Shown: piece after piece, positions 1 to 6,680 of the stretch
How the letters are laid out: each line of letters opens with the position of its first letter
How positions within the stretch are numbered: the stretch's first letter is position 1
NCBI GenBank assembly: GCA_015494375.1
Contig: WGBL01000136.1
Coordinates: forward strand, 1-14,311
DNA from: Hyphomicrobiales bacterium
GTDB lineage: Bacteria; Pseudomonadota; Alphaproteobacteria; Rhizobiales; S144-23
Reading direction: 5' to 3'
DNA: 14,311 bases
Notes under the pieces: model-generated
What the model was told of the DNA's origin: nothing
The model's database searches: none
The model's input: the letters and a program-made list of their open reading frames with translations, nothing else
Translations under genes and position numbers: made by a program

Positions 1-106
1 AGGTTCCCGTGCCCGTGCCCAGCCGCCAGTCGCGGCATGGCGGGCGCCGAGCGGGCAAGAGAGCCGCCCGCAAAAGGGGAGCCGTGAAGCGATAAGAGCC
101 GCATAA
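1..106 (+). CDS. Possible 3' end of an upstream gene (rsmH expected); frame undecided
   Basis: All three forward frames are open from the window edge and close at TGA 85-87, TAA 93-95 and TAA 104-106. In bacterial division clusters the gene before ftsL is normally rsmH (16S rRNA m4C1402 methyltransferase). The frame ending at 104-106 begins with Ser-Arg-Ala-Arg-Ala, faintly like the Arg-Ala-Arg-Ser stretch near the RsmH C-terminus. The frame ending at 93-95 is a very basic tail. Neither match is strong and third-base composition does not separate them, so the identity rests on context only. Confidence 0.3.
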   Translation, partial: GSRARAQPPVAAWRAPSGQESRPQKGSREAIRAA

Positions 107-127
107 AACGCTGCCAGGCGGGGCTCG

Positions 128-173
128 AGACAAATAGAGCAAGAAAACAAGAGAAAGAGTAAAGAGAAAGCAC
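128..173 (+). promoter_or_regulatory. Purine-rich leader and weak ribosome binding region of ftsL
   Basis: The 46 bases before the ftsL ATG are almost all A and G with very few T, unlike the GC-rich surroundings. There is no strong GGAGG; the best pairing is the repeated AGAG/GAAAG just before CAC-ATG. A TAG at 135-137 in the ftsL frame with no start codon after it excludes a longer ftsL. An unstructured A-rich leader could help initiation; that is inference. Confidence 0.3.
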
Positions 174-539
174 ATGCGCACAATTGCAAGGCCGCTTGTG
201 GCGTTGGCCGTAGCCGGAACGGCGCTCATCGCCTTTGTGCTTTACGAGCTCAAGACCGATACGCGCCAACTCGCCCAACGCGCGCGCGCACTCGAGGCGC
301 GCATCGAGCGGCTCAAGGCCGCCAATGCGGTTCTGGAGGCGGAATGGAGCAGCCTGCGCCGCCCCCACGCCATCGACCGTCTGGCGCGCGAGAAGCTGGG
401 TTTGCGGCCCACCGAGCCCGCCCAGTACATCACACCCGCTGAGTTGCCGCCGCTCAGGCGCCCGAAAGCCTATCCCAAGGTGGCGACCTCGCGTGGTTTC
501 ACTGGGCCGGCCGCAGGTCAGAGGGGGGGCGGGCGCTGA
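174..539 (+). CDS. ftsL: Cell division protein FtsL
   Basis: 121-residue bitopic inner-membrane protein of the septal FtsQLB complex, which recruits and activates the FtsWI peptidoglycan synthase. A short N-terminal tail (residues 1-7) is followed by one membrane helix (about 7-25). A charged coiled-coil stretch (about 28-62) follows, rich in Leu, Ala, Glu and Arg at helical spacing. The end of the coil has the family feature of an Ala-Ile-Asp-Arg-Leu-Ala-Arg-Glu segment followed by LGLRPTEPAQY, close to the 'LGL..P...Q' pattern typical of FtsL. The C-terminal tail is basic and glycine-rich. Its TGA overlaps the ATG of ftsI (TGATG), so the pair is probably translationally coupled. Length fits the family. 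FtsL sequences diverge strongly, so the call leans on topology, the conserved segment and position directly before ftsI. Confidence 0.88.
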   Translation: MRTIARPLVALAVAGTALIAFVLYELKTDTRQLAQRARALEARIERLKAANAVLEAEWSSLRRPHAIDRLAREKLGLRPTEPAQYITPAELPPLRRPKAYPKVATSRGFTGPAAGQRGGGR

Positions 540-2209
540 TGGCATACCGCCCGCCGCAAAACCCCGCCCCGGAAGAGTCGCGCCCGCGGGCCAGGCTCAG
601 GCGGCGCATTGGTGTCTTTGCGCTTGTGCTCTTTTCCGGGTTTGCCCTGGTGGTGGGACAGCTCGCCCGCCTCGCCACCGAGGGGGGCCTGGGCGGCGGC
701 GCTCATGTGGCCCGTTCGCTCGATCCGAGCTGGGCACGGCCCGATATTGTCGATCGCAACGGGCGGCTGCTCGCCACCGACATCACCACGCACTCACTTT
801 TTGCCGAGCCCTATCGAGTCAAGGATCCCGATGCGGTCGTGCTGGCGCTCTTGGAGATATTGCCCGAGCTCGACCGCAAGCGCACCCTTGCGCGGATTTC
901 AAAGGCCAGCAGGAAATTCGTCTGGCTCAAGCGAGGCCTCACGCCCACCAAAGCCAAGGCCATTCACGATCTCGGTTTTCCGGGGCTCCGCTTTCGCGAT
1001 GAGCTCCATCGCGTCTATCCGCTCGGGCGGCTGGCGGCCCATGTCCTTGGCACGGTCAATATCGACAACCGGGGGCAGTCGGGCCTTGAGCGCTATATCG
1101 ACGAGATTGTCGGCATCGAGCCTGTCTATGGGCCGGGGCGCTCGAGCAAGCCGCCGTTGCGCCTCACGATTGATGTCGGGGCCCAGTTCGCCCTCGAAGA
1201 AGAGCTTCGCGGCGCGCTTGAGCGCTATGGCGCGCGCGGCGCGGCGGGGGTCGTGCTCGATGTCCTGAGCGGCGAGGTCTTGGCCGCAAGTTCGTTGCCG
1301 GCACCTGATCCCAATCGCGGCGGCGCCGATCTCGACAAGGAGACGATCGACCGCCTTATGCACGGGCGCTATGAGCTCGGCTCGATCTTCAAGATGGTGA
1401 CACTAGCGGCCGCCTTCGAGTATGGGATCGCCGATCTCGAGACGCGGGTCGATACAAGTGGCCCGCTGCGGATCGGCAGATACACAATAAGCGACTCGCA
1501 TCCCGTCGATGGCACACAGACGGTGCGCGATGTTTTTCTCCGCTCCTCCAATATCGGTGCAGCGCGGCTCGCAAGCGCGCTCGGCAAAGAGCGACTCAAG
1601 GCCTTTCTCGCCCGCATCGGCCTCAGCGAGAGCCTCACCACCGAGGTGGGGCGCATCGTACCCCCCCGGCTTCCCGAGCGCTGGTCGGACGTCCACACCA
1701 TGACGGTCTCCTATGGCCATGGCATTGCCGTGGCGCCCTTGCAGTTCGCCGCCGCGGCGGCGACGCTTGTCAACGGTGGCCGGCGGGTGTTTCCGACATT
1801 CCTGCGCGCAACCGCCGAGCGGGTGCGCTATCGCACAAGGCCCGTGCTCAAGCCCGAGACGAGCGCTCGACTGCGCGCACTCATGCGTGAGAATGTGAAG
1901 GCCGCCTACGGTACGGGACGGCTCGCCGATGTGGCGGGCTTTGAGGTCGGCGGCAAGACGGGAACGGCCGACATCGCCAAGGGGGGGCGCTATGGCACGG
2001 GGGGTGTGATTGCGTCATTCGTTGCCATATTCCCTGCGAGCGAGCCCCGCTATCTGACCCTTGTCAGCATCTTCGAGCCCAAGCGCACGGCCGCTTCGGG
2101 CTTCAGTGCCGCCGCCGGGCAGACCGCAGCCCCCACCACGGCGCGGATCATCCGGCGCATTGCCCCGATCCTCGGACTCCTGCCGCGCCTTGCGGCCCGC
2201 GACCGCTAG
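539..2209 (+). CDS. ftsI: Septal peptidoglycan transpeptidase FtsI (class B PBP3)
   Basis: 556-residue class B penicillin-binding protein that crosslinks septal peptidoglycan in the periplasm as partner of FtsW. An arginine-rich cytoplasmic tail (residues 1-23) precedes one membrane anchor (about 24-45). The PBP dimerisation domain follows, with the conserved RPDIVDRNGRLLA at about 67-79. The transpeptidase domain starts near residue 205. All three active-site motifs are present: SIFK (catalytic Ser282, Lys285), SSN (336-338) and KTGT (473-476). Length is in the usual range. The start overlaps the ftsL stop (TGATG). In most proteobacteria murE would follow at once; here the gene is followed by a hairpin-rich gap and a convergent kinase gene, so this is the last gene of its transcription unit in the window. 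Confidence 0.97.
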   Translation: MAYRPPQNPAPEESRPRARLRRRIGVFALVLFSGFALVVGQLARLATEGGLGGGAHVARSLDPSWARPDIVDRNGRLLATDITTHSLFAEPYRVKDPDAVVLALLEILPELDRKRTLARISKASRKFVWLKRGLTPTKAKAIHDLGFPGLRFRDELHRVYPLGRLAAHVLGTVNIDNRGQSGLERYIDEIVGIEPVYGPGRSSKPPLRLTIDVGAQFALEEELRGALERYGARGAAGVVLDVLSGEVLAASSLPAPDPNRGGADLDKETIDRLMHGRYELGSIFKMVTLAAAFEYGIADLETRVDTSGPLRIGRYTISDSHPVDGTQTVRDVFLRSSNIGAARLASALGKERLKAFLARIGLSESLTTEVGRIVPPRLPERWSDVHTMTVSYGHGIAVAPLQFAAAAATLVNGGRRVFPTFLRATAERVRYRTRPVLKPETSARLRALMRENVKAAYGTGRLADVAGFEVGGKTGTADIAKGGRYGTGGVIASFVAIFPASEPRYLTLVSIFEPKRTAASGFSAAAGQTAAPTTARIIRRIAPILGLLPRLAARDR

Positions 2210-2218
2210 GAGCGTGTC

Positions 2219-2255
2219 TTGGTGAGAATAGAAAGAATAGAACCATTCTCACCGA
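2219..2255. terminator. Inverted repeat between convergent ftsI and histidine kinase genes
   Basis: GGTGAGAAT (2221-2229) pairs perfectly with ATTCTCACC (2245-2253) around a 15-base A-rich loop; one wobble and one further pair extend the stem. It lies 9 bases after the ftsI stop and about 60 bases beyond the convergent kinase stop, the right place for a bidirectional terminator. There is no T-run on either side, so it is not a canonical intrinsic terminator. Confidence 0.45.
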
Positions 2256-2266
2256 AACTTGCTCCA

Positions 2267-2285
2267 GGGGCGAGCAGCGAGCCCC
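2267..2285. terminator. Second small GC hairpin in the convergent gap
   Basis: GGGGC (2267-2271) pairs with GCCCC (2281-2285) around a 9-base loop, 29 bases beyond the kinase stop codon. It may act with the neighbouring larger hairpin to end transcription from either side. Five pairs in high-GC DNA is weak evidence. Confidence 0.25.
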
Positions 2286-2313
2286 CAAGGATGCGGCGGC
2301 CTTGCCATCCCAC

Positions 2314-3699
2314 CTAGAGTGGCACGCGGACCACGGCCCTGAGGCCGCCCAAGGGGCTCTCCTCGAGCCAGATGTCGCCGCCATGGCTACGGGCGATGTC
2401 GCGGGCGATCGAAAGGCCGAGCCCGGTGTTGCGGCTGTCCTGATTGCGGGCAACATCGAGGCGGTAGAAGGGGCGGAAGACTTCCTCGCGTTCGGAGGGG
2501 GGAATGCCGGGCCCGTCGTCATCGACATCGATCCTGAGCCAGCGGCGATCGGGCGTCACAGTGATCTCGATGGTCTGGGCAAAGCGGGCGGCGTTGTTGA
2601 CAAGATTCTGTATCGCGCGCTTGAAGGCGTGGCGCCTTACGGGCACCCGCGGCCGCTTGCGCCTGCGAAACTTCAAGACAATCGTGCGGTCGTGGTGCCG
2701 GGCCTCGTTGCGCACCTCCTCGAGCAACGCCCGCACATCGGTTTGCACCGCCTCCTCGCCACCGGCGCCTTTGGCAAAGGCCATATAGTCCGACAGCATG
2801 GCCTGCATCTCGTCGACGTCCGAACGCAGCGCCTCGGCCTCGGGTGTGTTGTCGAACATGGCGAGCTGGAGCCGAAAACGTGTGAGTATTGTTCTCAGGT
2901 CATGGCTCACGCCCGCCAGCATCACGGTTCTCTGCTCGACGTGCTTTTCGATGCGATCACGCATCTCCATGAAGGCATAGGCGGCCTGGCGTACCTCGCG
3001 CGCACCCCGCGGGCGGAAATCCTCGGGCGCCGGTCGCCCCTTGCCGAAACAATCCGCGGCCTCGGCGAGACGCAGGATGGGGCGGATCTGATTGCGCAGA
3101 AACAGAATGGCGACCGTCAGCAGAACGAGCGACGAGCCGACCATCCAAAGCAGAAAGATATGGCTGTTTGAGGCATACGTCTGGCTGCGCCGGGCAACCA
3201 CCCGCAAAATAGCGTCCTCCAGCTTGACACGAATCTCGACATGGCGCGAGCGGCCGATGGTGTCGACCCAGAAGGGGTATTCGATCCGATCCGCCAGCTC
3301 ACGGGTGAGGGTGCGGTCGAGCAAATCGAAGAACGGCTTGGGATGGACGGCCGGCAGCTCGCCCTGCGGCAGCACCTGAACCGAAAGTGAGAGGCGCTTG
3401 CGCGCCATGTCGATGAGGGCCCGATAATCGTCATCGGCCGTATAATTCTTGTAGAAATCGATGATGGCTGCGATCTCGCCGGCCGTTGCGCTCGACAATC
3501 GGCGCGTGACCGCCTCCCAGTGGCGCTCCATGAAGATGAACGCAATGATGGATTCGAGCAGTACGATCGGCGTGATGATGATGATCAGCGCCCGCGCATA
3601 AAGGCCCTTGGGCATCCAGCCGGCGATAATTCCGGCCAGCTGTTTGAAGTTGGGCAGTCGGGCCGCCAGTCGGCGGGTCTGATCATAGATTGCGACCAT
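2314..3699 (-). CDS. EnvZ-type sensor histidine kinase
   Basis: Inner-membrane sensor kinase expected to phosphorylate the OmpR-type regulator encoded upstream. I chose the ATG at 3699 (461 residues) because AAGG lies 7 bases before it; an in-frame ATG at 3792 adds 31 residues but has no ribosome site. Domains: first membrane helix (about 36-57), periplasmic sensor region (about 58-180), second helix (about 181-201), HAMP (about 202-259), then dimerisation and ATPase domains. The H-box SHDLRTILTRFRL carries the phospho-accepting His266. The N-box NLVNNA is at 365-370, the G1 box DDDGPGIP around 394 and the G2 box NTGLGL at 424-429. The H-box has Ile where EnvZ has Pro (HDLRTPL); I recall this variant from alphaproteobacterial kinases. 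The signal is not evident. The stop is TAG at 2314-2316. Confidence 0.93.
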   Translation of the reverse strand: MVAIYDQTRRLAARLPNFKQLAGIIAGWMPKGLYARALIIIITPIVLLESIIAFIFMERHWEAVTRRLSSATAGEIAAIIDFYKNYTADDDYRALIDMARKRLSLSVQVLPQGELPAVHPKPFFDLLDRTLTRELADRIEYPFWVDTIGRSRHVEIRVKLEDAILRVVARRSQTYASNSHIFLLWMVGSSLVLLTVAILFLRNQIRPILRLAEAADCFGKGRPAPEDFRPRGAREVRQAAYAFMEMRDRIEKHVEQRTVMLAGVSHDLRTILTRFRLQLAMFDNTPEAEALRSDVDEMQAMLSDYMAFAKGAGGEEAVQTDVRALLEEVRNEARHHDRTIVLKFRRRKRPRVPVRRHAFKRAIQNLVNNAARFAQTIEITVTPDRRWLRIDVDDDGPGIPPSEREEVFRPFYRLDVARNQDSRNTGLGLSIARDIARSHGGDIWLEESPLGGLRAVVRVPL

Positions 3700-3841
3700 T
3701 GCGGAGCCTTGTTGGCCTGTCTTGGCCTTGTTCAACCTCGACTCGAGTCCTCGCCTCGCCCCTCGATGAATGCCAGTTGACACTCGAGACATCGCCGTGC
3801 CGCATCAGTCGTCGGTCAGCCCGGGTTCACGCCGAGCTCGG

Positions 3842-3880
3842 TCCACGAGCTCAGTTCACGAGCTCAGTTCACGAGCTCAG
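3842..3880. repeat. Three tandem 13-bp repeats between response regulator and kinase genes
   Basis: The unit TTCACGAGCTCAG occurs at 3855-3867 and 3868-3880, and with one mismatch (TCCACGAGCTCAG) at 3842-3854. A further degenerate copy (TTCACGCCGAGCTCGG) precedes it at 3825-3840. Each unit contains the palindrome GAGCTC, so copies can pair with each other. It lies in the roughly 200-bp gap between the regulator stop (3897) and the preferred kinase start (3699). Confidence 0.85.
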
Positions 3881-3896
3881 TCCAAACACAAAACAT

Positions 3897-4649
3897 TCAG
3901 TCCGAATGCAAAACATAGCCTTTGCCGCGCACGGTCTGCAAATAGACCGGGTTGGAGGGGTCGGTTTCGATTTTCCGCCGCAGCCGGTTGATCTGCACAT
4001 CAACCGCGCGCTCATTGGCGGCGCCGGCGCCGCCGGCCAGCTCGTGGCGCGGGATGGTCTCGCCCAGTCGCGAGGCGAACTGGCGCAACAGATCGCGCTC
4101 GCGCTCGGTCAGCTTGATGGTCATCTCATCGCGCTTGAGCTCGCCGCGGGCGATATGGAACACGAACTCTCCCATGCGGATCTCGCTCGGCGCAGTCTCA
4201 TCGGCTTTGCGCCGCTGCATGATATTGGCGATCCGCAACAGCAGCTCGCGCGGCTCGAAGGGCTTTGGCAAGTAGTCGTCGACCCCGATCTCGAGGCCAG
4301 TGACGCGATCCTCCGGCGCGCCTTGTGCCGTCAGCATGATGATGGGGATGTCGGACCGATTCTTGAGGTCGCTTGCAAAGTCGAGCCCATTCTCCCCCGG
4401 CATCATGATATCGAGCGCAACGAGGTCGAAAGCGAGCCCGCGCATGAGCGCGCGAGCCGCCTGCGCATCCTTGGCAGTCGAGGCGCGAAAGCCGTTGGCT
4501 CGCAGATAGTGAGCAAGAAGCTCGCGAATGCGCTGGTCGTCATCGACGATGAGCACATGAGGGGCATCGTCGGCAGGCGGTGCCGCGGCTCTGCGTTGGC
4601 CCCCTCCGCGGGTGTTTTCCGCAATGCGGTCAGGTCTCGTCACCGGCAT
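3897..4649 (-). CDS. OmpR-family DNA-binding response regulator (PetR-like)
   Basis: Two-component transcription regulator of about 250 residues. The receiver domain (about 30-145) has the acidic pair Asp36/Asp37, phospho-acceptor Asp80 in LVALDIMMPGE, Thr107 in MLTAQG and Lys129 in LPKPF. The C-terminal winged helix (about 155-250) ends in the family hallmark NERAVDVQINRLRRKIE and LQTVRGKGYVL. I placed the start at the second of two adjacent ATGs (4652/4649), preceded by GGGG a few bases upstream; this overlaps the 3' end of the marR-type gene by 20 bases and suggests translational coupling. A start at 4706 is possible but adds residues outside any domain. The MarR + OmpR pairing recalls petP-petR of Rhodobacter capsulatus, linked there to the cytochrome bc1 operon; that is family knowledge, and the target genes here are unknown. 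Confidence 0.94.
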   Translation of the reverse strand: MPVTRPDRIAENTRGGGQRRAAAPPADDAPHVLIVDDDQRIRELLAHYLRANGFRASTAKDAQAARALMRGLAFDLVALDIMMPGENGLDFASDLKNRSDIPIIMLTAQGAPEDRVTGLEIGVDDYLPKPFEPRELLLRIANIMQRRKADETAPSEIRMGEFVFHIARGELKRDEMTIKLTERERDLLRQFASRLGETIPRHELAGGAGAANERAVDVQINRLRRKIETDPSNPVYLQTVRGKGYVLHSD

Positions 4650-5223
4650 CATCCAACCCCAGCGGTTCCCCAAGCGATGACTGCGCGGATCCTCCCAGCA
4701 GGACATCGCAGACGTGGGCCCGGTTGTCTTGCTTGATCATATCGAGGAAAAACTGCTGGATTATCTCGGCGCCTTCGGGGCCCGAGGCGCGCAGCGCACG
4801 GCTTACGCGGCGCAATTGCGGCTCCGCCAGCTTGGCAAACAGCGCCTGCCCGCGCTCGGTGGCAAACAACAGGCGCTCACGGCGATCATGCTCGCCCGAG
4901 CGCTGCTCGATATAGCCCTCGGCAATCAGCTGGCGCAGCACCCGGCCGAGGCTTTGTTTGGTGATCTGCAGGATCTCAAGCAACTCCGCGACCCGCAGGC
5001 CGGGACGGCGACAGACGAAGTGCAGCACACGGTGATGCGCGCGGCCGAACCCGAACTCCGCCAGGATGGCGTCGGGATCGGCGATAAAGTCGCGGTAGGC
5101 GAAGAACAGGAGCTCGATCAGCAACATTGTTGCCGCCTGCTCGTCCGCCGGCAATGGGGGCCGCCAATGGCGCTTCGCGCCTTGCGGGCCTGCGGCGGGG
5201 AATGGTGAAGATATGTCAGCCAT
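4630..5223 (-). CDS. MarR-family winged-helix regulator (PetP-like)
   Basis: 197-residue MarR-type transcription regulator. An N-terminal extension rich in Pro and Ala (1-30) is followed by the helical dimerisation segment (about 31-60, LLFFAYRDFIADPDAILAE). The winged helix-turn-helix (about 61-125) has recognition-helix residues around ITKQSLGRVLRQLIAEGYI and the wing around EHDRRERLLFATERG. C-terminal dimerisation helices follow, then a tail that overlaps the response regulator start. The Phe-Gly-Arg-Ala-His-His-Arg-Val-Leu-His motif matches my memory of alphaproteobacterial PetP-type proteins. The ATG at 5221-5223 has no convincing ribosome site; an internal ATG at residue 33 is possible but would cut into the dimerisation helix. 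A perfect inverted repeat straddles the start codon, suggesting autoregulation. The ligand is not predictable. Confidence 0.92.
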   Translation of the reverse strand: MADISSPFPAAGPQGAKRHWRPPLPADEQAATMLLIELLFFAYRDFIADPDAILAEFGFGRAHHRVLHFVCRRPGLRVAELLEILQITKQSLGRVLRQLIAEGYIEQRSGEHDRRERLLFATERGQALFAKLAEPQLRRVSRALRASGPEGAEIIQQFFLDMIKQDNRAHVCDVLLGGSAQSSLGEPLGLDDAGDET

Positions 5224-5233
5224 ATTGACATAT
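5211..5233. promoter_or_regulatory. Candidate operator palindrome over the marR-type start codon
   Basis: ATATGTCA (5211-5218) and TGACATAT (5226-5233) are perfect inverted 8-bp arms with a 7-bp spacer holding the start codon of the marR-type gene. MarR proteins bind short AT-containing palindromes near their own promoters, so autoregulation is a reasonable inference. The AT-rich composition stands out locally. Part of the arm is coding, so chance cannot be excluded. Confidence 0.5.
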
Positions 5234-5352
5234 TTACAGGTGGTTGCTAGTGCTGCAAGGCCTTCTTGGCGGATGAGAATTCGGCGTATGAGACTTCATT
5301 GCATTCGCGGTTTCTACGCGACTTGAGGCGCCGGTGCCGCATGTTCGGGTGG

Positions 5353-5384
5353 CAAGCCCTGATGTATCCAAGCCCTGATGTATC
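5353..5384. repeat. Perfect 16-bp tandem duplication
   Basis: CAAGCCCTGATGTATC occurs twice head to tail at 5353-5368 and 5369-5384 with no mismatch. The perfect identity suggests a recent slippage duplication. A related AAGCCTT/GCCAGGGCTTC segment nearby is too degenerate to count. Confidence 0.9.
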
Positions 5385-5493
5385 TTCGACATAATGCCAG
5401 GGCTTCAGGCCACCATTGAGCAGAGCCGGGCTGCGGGGCGTTGCCGAAGTCTGGGGCAAAAACAAGCTTTTGAGCAATCCCGAGGACATTGGG

Positions 5494-5534
5494 ACAATAC
5501 AAAGTCTGGGGACCACAATACAAAGTCTGGGGAC
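5494..5534. repeat. 21-bp tandem repeat with core AAGTCTGGGGAC
   Basis: ACAATACAAAGTCTGGGGAC followed by C occurs at 5494-5514 and again, 20 of 21 bases identical, from 5515. The core AAGTCTGGGG appears a third time at 5447-5456. Degenerate relatives TTGGGACAATAC, TTGGGACAAAAC and TTGGGACAGGGC lie at 5489, 5536 and 5646, the last running into the ilvE ribosome site region. Confidence 0.85.
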
Positions 5535-5658
5535 TTTGGGACAAAACAAGGCCTGGGACAGAACCGCATTTGGTCGGTTATCTTGGTCGGGGCGATGACG
5601 CGAGAGCTGTGCGCCAAGCCACAGTGTTTTCGATCTATTGGCACATTGGGACAGGGCC

Positions 5659-6549
5659 ATGGCGGGAGCACCTTATGACAGTCGCGACGGCGTCATCTGG
5701 ATGGACGGCGCCCTGGTGGAATGGCGCGAGGCGCGGCTCCATGTCCTGAGCCACGGCCTCCACTACGCCTCGAGCGTCTTTGAAGGCGAGCGCGCCTATG
5801 GCGGTGCCATTTTCAAGCTCGACGAGCACAGCGAGCGGCTTCACGAATCGGCCCGTATCCTCGACTTCGAGATCCCCTATAGCGTCGCCGAGATTTCGGC
5901 CGCTTGCCGCGAGGTGATGGCCGCCAATGGTTTGCGCGACTGTTATGTCCGCCCCGTCGCCTGGCGCGGCAGCGGGCAGATGGGTGTCTCGGCGCAGACG
6001 GCAGGCGTTCATGTCGCCATCGCCGCCTGGGAGTGGGGCTCCTATTTCGATGAGGCCGAGCGCATGAAGGGTATTCGCCTGGCGATTGCCGACTATCGGC
6101 GGCCCGACCCGGCCACCATTCCCGCCAAGGCCAAGGCGGCGGGGCTCTACATGATCTGCACCCTCGAGAAGCACAAGGCCGAGGCCAAGGGCTATGCCGA
6201 TGCGTTGATGCTCGACTGGCGGGGCCGGGTGGCCGAGTGCACCGGCGCCAATGTGTTCTTCGTCCGCGACGGCGTGCTCCATACGCCGACACCCGATTGC
6301 TTTCTCGACGGCATCACACGCCGGACGGTGATCGAGCTTGCCGGGCGGCGCGGGCTCAGGGTGGAAGAGCGGGCGATTATGCCCGAGGAGTTGGCGAGCT
6401 TTTCCGAGTGTTTCATCACCGGGACGGCGGCCGAGGTGACGCCGGTGGCCGAAATCGGGCCGCACAGCTTTACGCCCGGTGAGATCACCAGGACGCTCCT
6501 TGACGACTACATGGCCGAGGTCCAGCCCAAGGTGGCCGCGGCCGAGTAA
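5659..6549 (+). CDS. ilvE: Branched-chain amino-acid aminotransferase
   Basis: Fold-type IV PLP enzyme interconverting Leu, Ile and Val with their 2-oxo acids using glutamate/2-oxoglutarate, in the cytoplasm. From the ATG at 5659 it has 296 residues. The PLP-binding lysine is Lys159 in PAKAKAAGLY, matching Lys159 of the E. coli enzyme, and Glu193 in RVAECTGANVFF also matches the E. coli position. The N-terminal LHVLSHGLHYASSVFEGERAY and the C-terminal CFITGTAAEVTPV (phosphate-binding region) are typical. GGGACAGGG lies just upstream of the ATG; an in-frame TTG at 5638 adds seven residues that family members lack. It is divergent from the regulator stack, an arrangement that could allow shared control. 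Other class IV enzymes (D-amino-acid transferase, aminodeoxychorismate lyase) are less likely given the motifs. Confidence 0.95.
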   Translation: MAGAPYDSRDGVIWMDGALVEWREARLHVLSHGLHYASSVFEGERAYGGAIFKLDEHSERLHESARILDFEIPYSVAEISAACREVMAANGLRDCYVRPVAWRGSGQMGVSAQTAGVHVAIAAWEWGSYFDEAERMKGIRLAIADYRRPDPATIPAKAKAAGLYMICTLEKHKAEAKGYADALMLDWRGRVAECTGANVFFVRDGVLHTPTPDCFLDGITRRTVIELAGRRGLRVEERAIMPEELASFSECFITGTAAEVTPVAEIGPHSFTPGEITRTLLDDYMAEVQPKVAAAE

Positions 6550-6680
6550 TACCACCGAGCCAAACAATCAAGCCGCAGCCACTCATCGCAAATCGCAAAA
6601 CCCACTCGTCATCAAGCCAGTTGCGGGGCCTGAGCGCCACCCGCCCGCCTCCTCACCCTTGCCCGCCGCTCTCCACTATG

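Larger units (their letters stand above)
5224..5658. other. Divergent intergenic region between marR-type gene and ilvE
   Basis: 435 bp with no gene I can support. It must hold the promoters of the leftward regulator operon and of ilvE, but I see no convincing -35/-10 pair for either. It is less GC-rich than the genes and contains a 16-bp tandem duplication (5353-5384), a 21-bp near-perfect tandem repeat (5494-5534) and scattered copies of AAGTCTGGGG and TTGGGACA. Open frames here on both strands result from repeats and lack family signatures. Confidence 0.7.

Noticed and set aside
2302..3171. Plus-strand open frame opposite the histidine kinase
   Set aside because: No recognisable family; the opposite strand has all kinase boxes.
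5225..5253. TTGACA as a -35 box for a plus-strand promoter
   Set aside because: The hexamer at 17-bp spacing (TAGTGC) is a poor -10, and the TTGACA is part of the palindrome over the marR-type start.
5247..5660. Open frames on both strands in the marR-ilvE gap
   Set aside because: They run through tandem repeats, giving repeated residues, with no family signature or ribosome site.
5635..6567. Minus-strand open frame covering ilvE
   Set aside because: Shadow of ilvE; the plus strand has the PLP lysine and all family motifs.
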